Origin: a virus
Length of the DNA: 54,258 bases
IMG/VR virus record: IMGVR_UViG_3300035670_007294
Span: 1-54,258 of that record
Reading direction: 5' to 3' (one strand)
A model generated the notes under the pieces. The model was not told where the DNA came from. It ran no database searches and was given only the letters and a program-made list of their open reading frames with translations. Below, piece by piece: positions 28,115 to 36,399 of the stretch (its first letter is position 1; each line of letters starts with the position of its first letter). The translations under genes were made by a program, and so were the position numbers.

Positions 28115-28968
28115 TCATTATATTCTATATATTTTTTTACTATATCTCCATTATTAAACTTTAATTCATTATTATTATATTTTTCTAATATATCTTTACT
28201 CATCATATGTTGAGAGTAAGCACTTATATCACAATAAATATTATATCCTTTTTGTTTTACACTTTTACAAAATGGTTCATCTTCTCCTTGCTTATCCCAA
28301 GCATATCTACCTACTTCACACACTTTTCTTTTAGCTAAAAATATTGCACCTGTAAAGTCTACTTCAATTAAATTATTTTCTTTTATTAACTGAGGATTTT
28401 TTATAATTTCATTTGTAATATGTTTATACCCAAAAATACCACTTTTATTTAATATGTTGGTGAACTTATAAGCATTTTCTATACTATTATAATCTACTGA
28501 TTCATTTTCTGGTTTAAATAAATATCCATTATATATTAAACTTGCGACCATATCCTCATCATGTGATAAAAGACGTTTTAAAATATCTTTTCTAACAATT
28601 ATATCAGAATCGCAACTAAATAAATAATCATGTTTTCTTTTTACACATTCATTAAGTATTTTATTTCTTAGTGTAGATAGCCATGTAAATGTATTTTCTA
28701 TTCTATTTTTAGTTTCTCTAGTATCTTTAAAATTATATTTGCTATTGTATATCTCTATTTTTATATGATTATATTTATTCTTATTCTTATCTCTAAATTC
28801 TTTTAATATTTTATCTGAATTATCAGAACTATTATTTAATATGAAATAAAGAGATATTAAATCCTTTGGATAGTCAATCATTTCTATATGTTCAAGATAC
28901 AATGGTAAAATCCATTCTCTATCATTAATAGGACATGCTATTAAAATTTTTTTATCAAACTCTATCAT
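28111..28968 (-). CDS. GT-A glycosyltransferase (GT2/Anp1-like)
   Basis: 285 aa. ILIACPINDREWILPLYLEHI opens a GT-A fold as in Anp1-type and GT2 enzymes. The metal-binding DxD is CDSD at 119-122 (LFSCDSDIIV), and GEDEPFC at 228-234 supplies the acidic acceptor-side motif. No membrane segments. First gene of the sugar cassette; a strong terminator lies just upstream, so transcription either reads through or starts within 28969-29012, where only a weak AT-rich -10 is seen. GGAGTG precedes the ATG. Confidence 0.8.
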   Translation of the reverse strand: MIEFDKKILIACPINDREWILPLYLEHIEMIDYPKDLISLYFILNNSSDNSDKILKEFRDKNKNKYNHIKIEIYNSKYNFKDTRETKNRIENTFTWLSTLRNKILNECVKRKHDYLFSCDSDIIVRKDILKRLLSHDEDMVASLIYNGYLFKPENESVDYNSIENAYKFTNILNKSGIFGYKHITNEIIKNPQLIKENNLIEVDFTGAIFLAKRKVCEVGRYAWDKQGEDEPFCKSVKQKGYNIYCDISAYSQHMMSKDILEKYNNNELKFNNGDIVKKYIEYND

Positions 28969-29012
28969 TCTACAAACACTCCATTCTACTTGTGAAAATT
29001 ATTTATATATGT

Positions 29013-29057
29013 AAAAAAAGAAGGTATATCATATTTATACGACATACCTTCTTTTTT
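29013..29057. terminator. Strong terminator between tail tube and sugar cassette
   Basis: GAAGGTAT (29020-29027) and ATACCTTC (29044-29051) form the stem, flanked by A7 and T6, so it works in either direction. It isolates the tail-tube transcript from the sugar cassette. Confidence 0.85.
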
Positions 29058-29112
29058 AAATACATATTATTATTGTTATTTTACTAATGTTATGATAATA
29101 TTAAATTAATAA

Positions 29113-29898
29113 CTAAATCAATTCTAACATTTCCATATAAACTTTTTCAACAACACCATTAGAAATTTTATCTTCTGCATATAGGTCAAACTCAATATTT
29201 AGAGTTGTAGCTTCTGTAGCACTCATAGTAATTGTCCAGTTATTTCTTGGTTTAGCTTTTAATATTTTAAATACTGTTGGATAGTTATAACCATTAACTT
29301 GGTCAGTTACAAGACCATATCCATTAATAGCAACATATCCTGAAAACTTATCTGCTGTAAATGTAATCTTTCTAGTATCTATCCTACTATAATCATATCT
29401 TACAATTATATTTGTATCAACTAATGAAGAATTTACAGTAATAACTGCTCCATTAATAGAATATTTTGTAGCGTCAGAAGTTGGTGTACCTAATACTAAT
29501 TCTGTTCCTGTATCTCTTGCAGAGTCAAGAATATAAACTTGTAATGTTCCTTCAACAGGAGTTGAAGCTAAAGTAATTTGATATGAGTCATTTACTGTCA
29601 ATATTTCTCTTGTTGGAACATCTTCTGTTAATTCAGTTAATTCTTTACCTGTTAAGAATGCAATAAACTCTAAATCCACCAATGGTAATTCACAGCTCAT
29701 CATCATATCTTTAGTATGGTCAAAACTTAAAAGCTTATAATTACCCCAACCACCTCTTAAATCTAGTCTTTCTGCACTTGATTCAATAGATGTATTAGCA
29801 GCATAGTCAGCATAAAATCTCGATTTCCTAGTAGTATAATCTACAATGTCAAGATTTAGGACTTCTTTTATTCCCAATTGTTTAGATGCTTGTATCAT
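29113..29898 (-). CDS. Major tail tube protein
   Basis: 261 aa. The length, location after the tail-completion genes and beta-rich plan fit a siphovirus tail tube: an N-terminal strand with RKSRFYADYAA, MMSCELPLVDLEFIAFLTGKEL, and C-terminal RNNWTITMSATEATTLNIEFDLYA as in many Gram-positive phages. Between ~90 and ~170 it carries an inserted module (ILTVNDSYQITL ... VYILDSARDTG ... VITVNSSLVD), probably an Ig-like domain exposed on the tail surface. GGAGGA precedes the ATG and terminators lie on both sides, so it forms its own unit for abundant product. Confidence 0.8.
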   Translation of the reverse strand: MIQASKQLGIKEVLNLDIVDYTTRKSRFYADYAANTSIESSAERLDLRGGWGNYKLLSFDHTKDMMMSCELPLVDLEFIAFLTGKELTELTEDVPTREILTVNDSYQITLASTPVEGTLQVYILDSARDTGTELVLGTPTSDATKYSINGAVITVNSSLVDTNIIVRYDYSRIDTRKITFTADKFSGYVAINGYGLVTDQVNGYNYPTVFKILKAKPRNNWTITMSATEATTLNIEFDLYAEDKISNGVVEKVYMEMLELI

Positions 29899-29941
29899 AA
29901 TATTTATTCCTCCTTATTTTTATTTTGTTTGTTTTTATTAT

Positions 29942-29969
29942 AAAAAAATTAGACCCTTTATGAGTCCAA
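29942..29969 (-). terminator. Intrinsic terminator upstream of tail tube gene
   Basis: On the minus strand TTGGAC pairs with GTCTAA around a 9-nt loop and is followed by T7. It overlaps the stop codon of the 252-aa gene. Confidence 0.7.
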
Positions 29970-30716
29970 CAATTTTTCTCCCCAATGTCTTACTTTTACT
30001 TCATCTTTACTTGCTCCTGCTAATAATGATTTTATAGATATATAAAACTCATCAATTGCATTTAACCTTTTATATTGGTCTATTAATTGATACATAGTTA
30101 AATTACCTATATTAAAAAAATTAATTGAAGGATGTTTAGCTGATACAGAAGATATAATATCATTCAGTACATCATGTTTAGATTGATGTTTAATTCTTTG
30201 TTCATTTAATTTAATAAAAAACTGTCTTTGTGCTTCTGTTTTAGGTTTAGGTTTTTTATCATCTGTTAATGGAATACAATTTTGTATTTTAAATATATCT
30301 GTCATAAAACTAAAATTATTCTTTGATAATGTCCCTATTGTTCCATCTTTATTATTAATAAAAAATAATTCATTAATACTAAATACTACATTAGCATCAA
30401 AGAAAAAAGACAAAGCTTTTACTACAGTGTCTTTAAATCCTTCATTATTTAAACAATTAATATATATAAAATCAAATGGATGTATATTTTCAAATCTATC
30501 ATCCATACCTAGAAGTTCATAGATTTTATAAGATGTTATACTTAATGTACTAATAAATTTTTCATATGTATCTGGTTCGAATTTATTTAATTCCCTAATA
30601 TCATTTATTTTTTTAGCATATAAAATTCCTAATCCATCAATTTTTATATTTTCACCATATAAACATTTTGTTTTTATGTTTTCTGTGCTATAATATTCCT
30701 TATGCACTAAAATCAC
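29958..30716 (-). CDS. Hypothetical protein before tail tube, 252 aa
   Basis: Not recognised. Mostly helical with a basic, Gln/Lys-rich stretch (KPKPKTEAQRQFFIKLNEQRIKHQSKHD). The position between tail-completion and tail-tube genes suggests a neck or tail-assembly role. Starts at GTG 30716, whose last two bases overlap the upstream TGA stop (GTGA), so translation is coupled. Confidence 0.6.
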   Translation of the reverse strand: MILVHKEYYSTENIKTKCLYGENIKIDGLGILYAKKINDIRELNKFEPDTYEKFISTLSITSYKIYELLGMDDRFENIHPFDFIYINCLNNEGFKDTVVKALSFFFDANVVFSINELFFINNKDGTIGTLSKNNFSFMTDIFKIQNCIPLTDDKKPKPKTEAQRQFFIKLNEQRIKHQSKHDVLNDIISSVSAKHPSINFFNIGNLTMYQLIDQYKRLNAIDEFYISIKSLLAGASKDEVKVRHWGEKLLDS

Positions 30717-31225
30717 CTTCCAACAAATGGAAAATCTTTAGCCGATAAACAGAATGTATATCCCCAAAACCAATCATTAAATTTTTGGATTCTTCCATAT
30801 TTAAAATAATTTTTACCTAATCCTATATTCCCTTGTTTTTTAAATGTATTATTTAGTTCTTCCCATATACCATTAACTCTTAATTTAACTTTATCTTCTT
30901 CATCTGCTAATTCCCATAATCTAACATTACACGCAATTATAAAACTTACCTCTAAATCTTCATAATACATATTTTTACTATCGATTTCAAATCTATCTAA
31001 CATTATTGTTAACGTTGTTTTAGTTACATCTGTAGTATCTACTGTAAAAGGTGTTACAAATAATCTTTGTCTTTTTTTATCTTTAAATATTGCTTGTTTT
31101 GTATTAGATATATCATCTTTACTTAATGGATTTTTATCATCATAATATAAATATTTGCATAAATTTTGATTAGCTAAAACTTTATCCTTCAAAAAATCTA
31201 AATATTCATCAAGTGTTCCTATCAT
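30713..31225 (-). CDS. Probable tail completion / terminator protein, 170 aa
   Basis: Size and order (after the connector genes, before tail tube) fit a tail-terminator or completion protein. A helical N-terminus (MIGTLDEYLDFLKDKVL) is followed by beta strands (FVTPFTVDTTDVTKTTLTIMLDRFEIDSKN) and YFKYGRIQKFNDWFWGYTFCLSAKDFPF. No family match claimed. Stop TGA overlaps the next GTG. The ribosome site is the long form TAGAATGGAAGTGG. Confidence 0.55.
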   Translation of the reverse strand: MIGTLDEYLDFLKDKVLANQNLCKYLYYDDKNPLSKDDISNTKQAIFKDKKRQRLFVTPFTVDTTDVTKTTLTIMLDRFEIDSKNMYYEDLEVSFIIACNVRLWELADEEDKVKLRVNGIWEELNNTFKKQGNIGLGKNYFKYGRIQKFNDWFWGYTFCLSAKDFPFVGR

Positions 31226-31247
31226 ACTTTAACCACTTCCATTCTAC

Positions 31248-32018
31248 TTAAAAATAATCTTGCCAAGCTATACCATTATTTAAATCATCCATCCCTGTAT
31301 TTATTGTACTTAATTCTAAATCAAGACGTATAATACCATGTTCATTACCATCTAATGTTGTTCTTTTAAAAGTAACATTGTCATATGATGTGGTTATCCA
31401 ATTTTGATATGGTGTTCCAAGTAAAAATCTTGTTCCTCCTTGTATCGTCCATTCAATTTTCCTACCATTAACATCATTAGGTATCCATACTTCAACTTGA
31501 TTACTAGGTAATTTTATGAACTGTCCATCTCTTAATTGGTTCATAGCATATTTACTACTAATACCAAATATTTCTATTATATTTTCATTAAGAGGTTCTT
31601 GTTCAACAAATCTAAGTGAGACATTACATCTCTGTACTAATACCGAATTTGGTTTATTTAAATCTTTATTAGCATTGACAACTAACCATCTATAATTATT
31701 AAATTCAAAAATATCACCAAGTAATACATCATAGTCATATGTTTTAAAAAATAATTTTATAAAATCATCTGATATAACAGTTGTTCTTTGTAATTCATAT
31801 GGTTTAACTATTCTTGCTCCTACTTCTGTCCATTCTGTAGGTATAACAGGAGTAGCTTCAATATTTTTTCTTTTCATATGTTTTATTACTTGATAATTAC
31901 TAGATATTTCAAACACCATATTAGATATATTTTGTAAATTATTTCTAAATATGTTTTGAGGAGTAGGAGTAGATGGAAGATAACTATTTAAATAAGCCTT
32001 ATATGAATTAAAGCTCAT
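31248..32018 (-). CDS. Probable head-tail connector (head closure) protein
   Basis: About 256 aa in the connector cluster. Contains a basic helical N-terminal part (NSYKAYLNSYLPS) and a beta-rich core with DVLLGDIFEFNNYRWLVVN, a motif of head-closure or stopper proteins whose core is a small beta-barrel. The start is ATG 32018, 8 nt after AGG; three earlier in-frame start codons up to 32027 overlap the ribosome site and the upstream gene end. Confidence 0.55.
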   Translation of the reverse strand: MSFNSYKAYLNSYLPSTPTPQNIFRNNLQNISNMVFEISSNYQVIKHMKRKNIEATPVIPTEWTEVGARIVKPYELQRTTVISDDFIKLFFKTYDYDVLLGDIFEFNNYRWLVVNANKDLNKPNSVLVQRCNVSLRFVEQEPLNENIIEIFGISSKYAMNQLRDGQFIKLPSNQVEVWIPNDVNGRKIEWTIQGGTRFLLGTPYQNWITTSYDNVTFKRTTLDGNEHGIIRLDLELSTINTGMDDLNNGIAWQDYF

Positions 32019-32325
32019 CATTATCACCTACTAACTCTAATTCTTTAATTAATTTATCACATAATGATATACTTTCTTTAACAATTGAATTATGAAGTTT
32101 TAAATCATTTATATCATATAATGACTCTAGATTAAAAATTATTTCAATAAAGCTATGATTTTTAGACATAAAATATTTACCACCATTAAGTTGAGATATT
32201 ACCTTAGCCAAATAAAGCAAGTAATTTACATCATTATTTTCCTTCATGGGCATTAATTTATATATCTTATTTATCAGTCTTTTGAGGTATAAAACTAGAC
32301 TTTCATTTTCTAAAAATTTTTCCAT
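32008..32325 (-). CDS. Small connector-region protein, 105 aa
   Basis: Helical, no recognised domain. ATG 32325 is chosen because GGGGAT lies 3-5 nt before it; a TTG seven codons upstream has no ribosome site. Its stop overlaps the next gene. Location suggests a head-tail joining accessory protein. Confidence 0.5.
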   Translation of the reverse strand: MEKFLENESLVLYLKRLINKIYKLMPMKENNDVNYLLYLAKVISQLNGGKYFMSKNHSFIEIIFNLESLYDINDLKLHNSIVKESISLCDKLIKELELVGDNDEL

Positions 32326-32338
32326 TTTATCCCCACTC

Positions 32339-32767
32339 TCATTCAAATAATGATGTATCTAGCGTATGATACCCATAACTTGTTATTTTCTTATCTACTA
32401 ACTCTATTGAATCTGTTAGTAAATTCCTTTTCTCTTTTAAATGTTGTGCTTCTGAATATAGTTTGAAATCTGTATCATTTAAATGTCTTCTCATTTCCAT
32501 AATACTATTTGTTTCTTTAGTACACCATTCTACCACCATTAATGTAGCTAATATCTCTTTTTCTAAATCACTTAAATCTGCCGTAAACGCAGTGCTACTT
32601 CTATCAGATAAATCTTGATTGCATTTAAAAAAATTAGATATTGCAGATATTAAGAATCCATATATATATTCTGTGTAACTTGATTCATCATTTATAAATA
32701 AATTATCTAAATTATAATCAGTAATTTTCATACTAAATCTTTCATATATTTCGGTGAAATTTGTCAT
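32339..32767 (-). CDS. Probable head-tail adaptor (gp6-like), 142 aa
   Basis: All-helical protein: MTNFTEIYERFSMKITDYNL, then LEKEILATLMVVEWCTKETNSIM and a C-terminal helix pair with KLYSEAQHLKEKRNLL. Size, fold impression and order after the capsid gene fit the DNA-packaging adaptor (HK97 gp6 / SPP1 gp15 class) that binds the portal. AGGTGGTG precedes the ATG. Confidence 0.55.
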   Translation of the reverse strand: MTNFTEIYERFSMKITDYNLDNLFINDESSYTEYIYGFLISAISNFFKCNQDLSDRSSTAFTADLSDLEKEILATLMVVEWCTKETNSIMEMRRHLNDTDFKLYSEAQHLKEKRNLLTDSIELVDKKITSYGYHTLDTSLFE

Positions 32768-32779
32768 GTTTTACACCAC

Positions 32780-33451
32780 CTATGATTCATCTCTTCTATA
32801 TATTGTTAATTCTTTTGCTACTTCATATAAATCTTTATTACACAATTTGCCTATTACACTTATTTTATTTCTATCTTGATAATCACGTACATTATCTTGT
32901 ATTCCTTTTATAAAACAACTTATTATACTAGCTTTTATATTTTTTGTAACACTATTATATATATCAACCATTTCATTTTCATCAAGATTAATTACTTCAT
33001 TTATTTCTTGAGCTGATATAATACGTTTATAATGTTCAGTTAAATATAATGATTTTATAGCATCCTCATTATGAATAAAGAAATATCCATCCTCTGCTAA
33101 ACTTCTATGATTAGAACATATATATGTTAAATCTTCATATGTTATAGGCATTACCTGTCCAAAAGTTTCAAATCTTACAGTTTTATTATGACTACCTTTT
33201 AGTGTCATTCCACCTGTAAATAAAGATTCTACATAAATTAATGTATTAGGCTCAATAGTAACAATACTTCCAAGTTTTCCTAAAAATTTATTTTTTGTTT
33301 TATTATTTACTTCTTTAACTTCTTGTCTTTCTTCTGTTAATTGTGTTTTATCTTTATTCATTAAAGATTCTAGCATTTTTTTCATATCTTCTAATTCACT
33401 CTTTAATGTTTTATTTTCTAATTCTATTTGTGCTTTATTTTTTACAGCCAT
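32780..33451 (-). CDS. Head or neck protein of unknown function, 223 aa
   Basis: The N-terminal ~35 residues form a coiled coil (AQIELENKTLKSELEDMKKML). A beta domain follows (LGSIVTIEPNTLIYVESLFTGGMTLKG), then helices. The start is ATG 33451 (MAVKNKAQIE) with GGGGAG upstream; longer readings in frame would run into the HNH gene. Its ribosome site abuts the HNH stop, as expected if the endonuclease gene was inserted just ahead of it. No family recognised. Confidence 0.65.
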   Translation of the reverse strand: MAVKNKAQIELENKTLKSELEDMKKMLESLMNKDKTQLTEERQEVKEVNNKTKNKFLGKLGSIVTIEPNTLIYVESLFTGGMTLKGSHNKTVRFETFGQVMPITYEDLTYICSNHRSLAEDGYFFIHNEDAIKSLYLTEHYKRIISAQEINEVINLDENEMVDIYNSVTKNIKASIISCFIKGIQDNVRDYQDRNKISVIGKLCNKDLYEVAKELTIYRRDES

Positions 33452-33467
33452 AAATATTTCTCCCCTT

Positions 33468-34508
33468 TTATTCATAAATATTATTAATTTTAAATTCCTC
33501 AAATTGTTCTGGAGTATTATTTCCATACCCATATATCCTATGGAATTCTTTGTGGATATCACTATCTAAACAAACACCATATCCATATTTGCTATGTAAA
33601 TTTAATAAATGGCTATCTAAAGTATTTAATTCATCTTGAGTATAATCCCCTATTTTTTGATAAATAGGAAGTTTGCTTAATTCAAATACTTCTTCAATTA
33701 TTTTATTAAATGAACGTAAATGATGTATTTCAAAATTTTTACTTCCAGTTAGTACACATTTATAATTGTGATGCTTCATAGATTCTTTTCTCCAAGACAG
33801 TATTTGTTTATGAAAATGATTCCTTATTGCAGTAACTCCACCCTTCCATAAATAGTTTTTATCTCCTGAAATTGAAGCTCCGAATTTATCATATGAACAC
33901 TGAGGACAAATTGCTCCTCTTCTGGATTTATTATTTAAATAAGCTCCAACTGTTCTTTGTATAACATGGTCATTTTCACATTTTAAAATAAATCTTGAGT
34001 TTCTATTCTTATATTTATCTAGCCACTCTACCACTTCTAATTTATCATCTTTCAAGTCTTTTAAAAGATTAAATACTGGATATTTTTGATTTTCAGATGA
34101 TTCTAATTTTTGACAAATAGGGCATCTTGATTTTTTACTATTCCAGTTATTCCAATCTTTAATAAAAATATGTTTTTTTGGGCATATTATTAAAAGCTTA
34201 GTCTTTGCGTTAGCATACTCTTTCGATAAAAGTTTATATCCATTCTCTGATTCTATTTGCAATTTTATATAATCATAGTTTAGAGAAAATTTTTTAGCAT
34301 TATTTTTACCTTTACATTTAGGACAACCTTGCTTCATATTAATAATACTTCTAGGTTCACATTCCCACTCATGATTACATTCATGTAAATTATGTTTAAA
34401 TTTTGATTTTGAAGTCATATTTATGTAATTACTTAATAAAATAAATTCATTATTAAAATTATCCCGTAATATTTCTTCTATTTCTTTCTGTGTTTTTTTA
34501 TGACTCAT
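33468..34508 (-). CDS. Freestanding HNH homing endonuclease with zinc-ribbon repeats
   Basis: 346 aa. Three N-terminal Cys/His modules end in CPKC, CPIC and CPQC (each beginning with a C/H pair such as CNHEW or CENDH), DNA-binding zinc ribbons of HNH homing enzymes. The C-terminus is an HNH nuclease: YLWKGGVTAIRNHFHKQILSWRK, then CVLTGSKNFEIHHLRSF and DIHKEFHRIYGYGNNTPEQFEEF. It lies between two intact genes (major capsid and 223-aa protein), so it is intergenic rather than intron-encoded. AGGAGGA precedes the ATG. Its leader can fold into a hairpin whose loop complements the ribosome site. Confidence 0.85.
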   Translation of the reverse strand: MSHKKTQKEIEEILRDNFNNEFILLSNYINMTSKSKFKHNLHECNHEWECEPRSIINMKQGCPKCKGKNNAKKFSLNYDYIKLQIESENGYKLLSKEYANAKTKLLIICPKKHIFIKDWNNWNSKKSRCPICQKLESSENQKYPVFNLLKDLKDDKLEVVEWLDKYKNRNSRFILKCENDHVIQRTVGAYLNNKSRRGAICPQCSYDKFGASISGDKNYLWKGGVTAIRNHFHKQILSWRKESMKHHNYKCVLTGSKNFEIHHLRSFNKIIEEVFELSKLPIYQKIGDYTQDELNTLDSHLLNLHSKYGYGVCLDSDIHKEFHRIYGYGNNTPEQFEEFKINNIYE

Positions 34509-34514
34509 ATTATC

Positions 34515-34575
34515 CTCCTAAAATAAATATGGGAATAGTATAGATGAAAAATTAGGAGTAATTCATCTATACTAT
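34515..34575 (-). promoter_or_regulatory. Hairpin-pseudoknot leader of the HNH gene
   Basis: On the minus strand ATAGTATAGATGAA and its exact complement (34562-34575 and 34535-34548) form a 14-bp stem. The 13-nt loop holds CTCCTAA (34558-34552), which is exactly complementary to TTAGGAG (34521-34515) in the ribosome site of the HNH gene. This could occlude the start. TATAAT with an upstream TG lies just before the stem. Confidence 0.5.
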
Positions 34576-34656
34576 AATTATAACACATAACGTTGCAACA
34601 TTATGCATTAACCAATATAAGTTAATTTAAACTTAAAATAACACTGTAAATATATA

Positions 34657-35751
34657 CTAAATTTTCATAATCCCATAAACGGCTGAACTTGCCACTTTCA
34701 CGTCCCATCTCTTAGAAAGAGTATAATCAAATGTATTATCTGCATTATCTCCTTGCATTGTTTTTTGGAATATTAAAGTTTCTCCTTCAAATGCAACTTT
34801 AACAGGTTTATCTAATCCCATTGAGAAGAAATAAATTGTTGAGTTATCAATACCAAATTCAGTTGTATTTGGAGCTATTTTTTGTGGAATCTGCATTAAT
34901 TCTACTCCATGGAATGTTCCTAAATAACCTAATCTATTGTATTCAGCACCAAGTTGTTCTCTAAATCCACCTTCTGCTGGAACAATTTTAGATAATGCTG
35001 TTTTAGTTCCCATAGCGTATACTTTTGCTCCCATATTTAAAGCTTCTACTCTTTCAGCTAATTCAGTGAATGCTTCTAAAGAGAATGCAGCTTCTTTTAA
35101 ATTTGTATCTAAAGTGCTATATGTATTAAATAATGCATTGTAAACATCTGTAGAAATTTCAGTTTCCATTGATTGTGATACTTTTGCAATTAACATTCCC
35201 CAGTCAACTTTATTAGCAACAATTCTATAAAAATCTTCTTCAATTGTAATACTTCTTGATTCAGGAATTAATACAACATCACCATTATATAATCTTTGTG
35301 GTTCAGTTCTTCTATTACCAATACTTGTTTTAGATACTACAAACAATTTATTGTTTGGTACTTCAATATGTAAACTATCTCCCCATCCTACATTTCTTAC
35401 GTCACCTAATCTTTGGAAATCTGTTTTTACAGTATCAGGAATAATTACATCTAAAATCTCAGAAACTAAAGCAAATACTTCTTCTCTTACTGCTGTTTTA
35501 CCAAATACTTTAGCATCAAATGCTTTTGATTCTGGTAAATTTGCATTGATTACTGCTTGTCTTAAAATTTCTTTATTAAATTTAGCATGTTTTTCATCAT
35601 AGCTCATTCCTACTGCATATTCAGCATAACCTACTTTCCCTTGATTATGTAAATAATGTTTATATAATTCAACTCCAGCTTTAACAATATCTTGTTGTTC
35701 AGCTGAAAAACTTCTAAATCTTGGTGTATCTAAAATACTCATGTTTATCAT
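34657..35751 (-). CDS. Major capsid protein
   Basis: 364 aa, HK97-fold type. After a helical arm (PRFRSFSAEQQDIVKAGVEL) come E-loop and spine-like segments (DTVKTDFQRLGDVRNVGWGD, IPESRSITIEEDFYRIVANKVDWG), the long spine helix (LEAFTELAERVEALN) and a terminal segment with TFHGVELMQIPQKI and DYTLSKRWDVKV. Order (protease-scaffold, decoration, capsid) is standard. GGAGGA precedes the first ATG at 35751. Codon use is somewhat less AT-extreme than the neighbouring HNH gene, as expected for a highly expressed protein. Confidence 0.9.
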   Translation of the reverse strand: MINMSILDTPRFRSFSAEQQDIVKAGVELYKHYLHNQGKVGYAEYAVGMSYDEKHAKFNKEILRQAVINANLPESKAFDAKVFGKTAVREEVFALVSEILDVIIPDTVKTDFQRLGDVRNVGWGDSLHIEVPNNKLFVVSKTSIGNRRTEPQRLYNGDVVLIPESRSITIEEDFYRIVANKVDWGMLIAKVSQSMETEISTDVYNALFNTYSTLDTNLKEAAFSLEAFTELAERVEALNMGAKVYAMGTKTALSKIVPAEGGFREQLGAEYNRLGYLGTFHGVELMQIPQKIAPNTTEFGIDNSTIYFFSMGLDKPVKVAFEGETLIFQKTMQGDNADNTFDYTLSKRWDVKVASSAVYGIMKI

Positions 35752-35833
35752 TATTTGTTCCTCCTTATATTTTAATTTAATTAATATTTAATTTATTACT
35801 TTTTATTACTTTTATTCCTTAATTACATAACTA

Positions 35834-36349
35834 CTAAACAGCTACAACTACTTCTAATCTATAACCATTTACAGTATCTGCTCCAACAAAGAATTTTTCT
35901 TCTGCTACAACTTTAAATGCTACAAGAGTTGCTCCACTTAAATTAGCAGCTGGTGCTAAAACATATGATGTGTTTGCAGGAACTACATATTGTCCTACTG
36001 TTGGTGTTGATGCAAGTCCATCAATACTAATATAACAAGTATCTCCCATAACTGCTTTTCTTGCTCTAGCTGTTCTTCCTGCTGGGATATAGAATTCTCT
36101 TGGGTCTGCAACATCAATTGCATACTTACCTCCAATTAAATTCCTTACTGGTTCATCAACAATAAACACCTCTTGTGCTGTTACATCTGATGGTGTAGAA
36201 GCTACCCATGTATCTATAGCCCTTGTTTTTAATTCCAATAATCTTACTACGTTTCCATTCTCTAAATCTGATGCACATTCAATGTTTCTTAAATAAGAAT
36301 CAACATTTTTAGATGCCATCTTGCCTGGTTTAAAAATACTATTTGCCAT
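35834..36349 (-). CDS. Probable head decoration / stabilisation protein
   Basis: 171 aa, beta-rich, Ala/Val-rich, lying between the protease-scaffold and capsid genes. REFYIPAGRTARARKAVMGDTCYISIDGL and TPTVGQYVVPAN look like a beta-barrel of the decoration-protein sort. No catalytic residues. AGGAGGAT precedes the ATG. Function inferred from position. Confidence 0.6.
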   Translation of the reverse strand: MANSIFKPGKMASKNVDSYLRNIECASDLENGNVVRLLELKTRAIDTWVASTPSDVTAQEVFIVDEPVRNLIGGKYAIDVADPREFYIPAGRTARARKAVMGDTCYISIDGLASTPTVGQYVVPANTSYVLAPAANLSGATLVAFKVVAEEKFFVGADTVNGYRLEVVVAV

Positions 36350-36399
36350 AATTTAATCCTCCTATTGTTTAATTTTTAATATTGTTATTATTATATATA

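Noticed and set aside
30713-30715. Stop-codon reassignment (TGA recoding), as in some gut phages
   Set aside because: TGA is used as a genuine stop with coupled starts (30713-30715 and 42931-42933).
33468-34508. Group I intron carrying the HNH gene
   Set aside because: The capsid protein ends normally and the next gene has its own start and ribosome site, so nothing is split.
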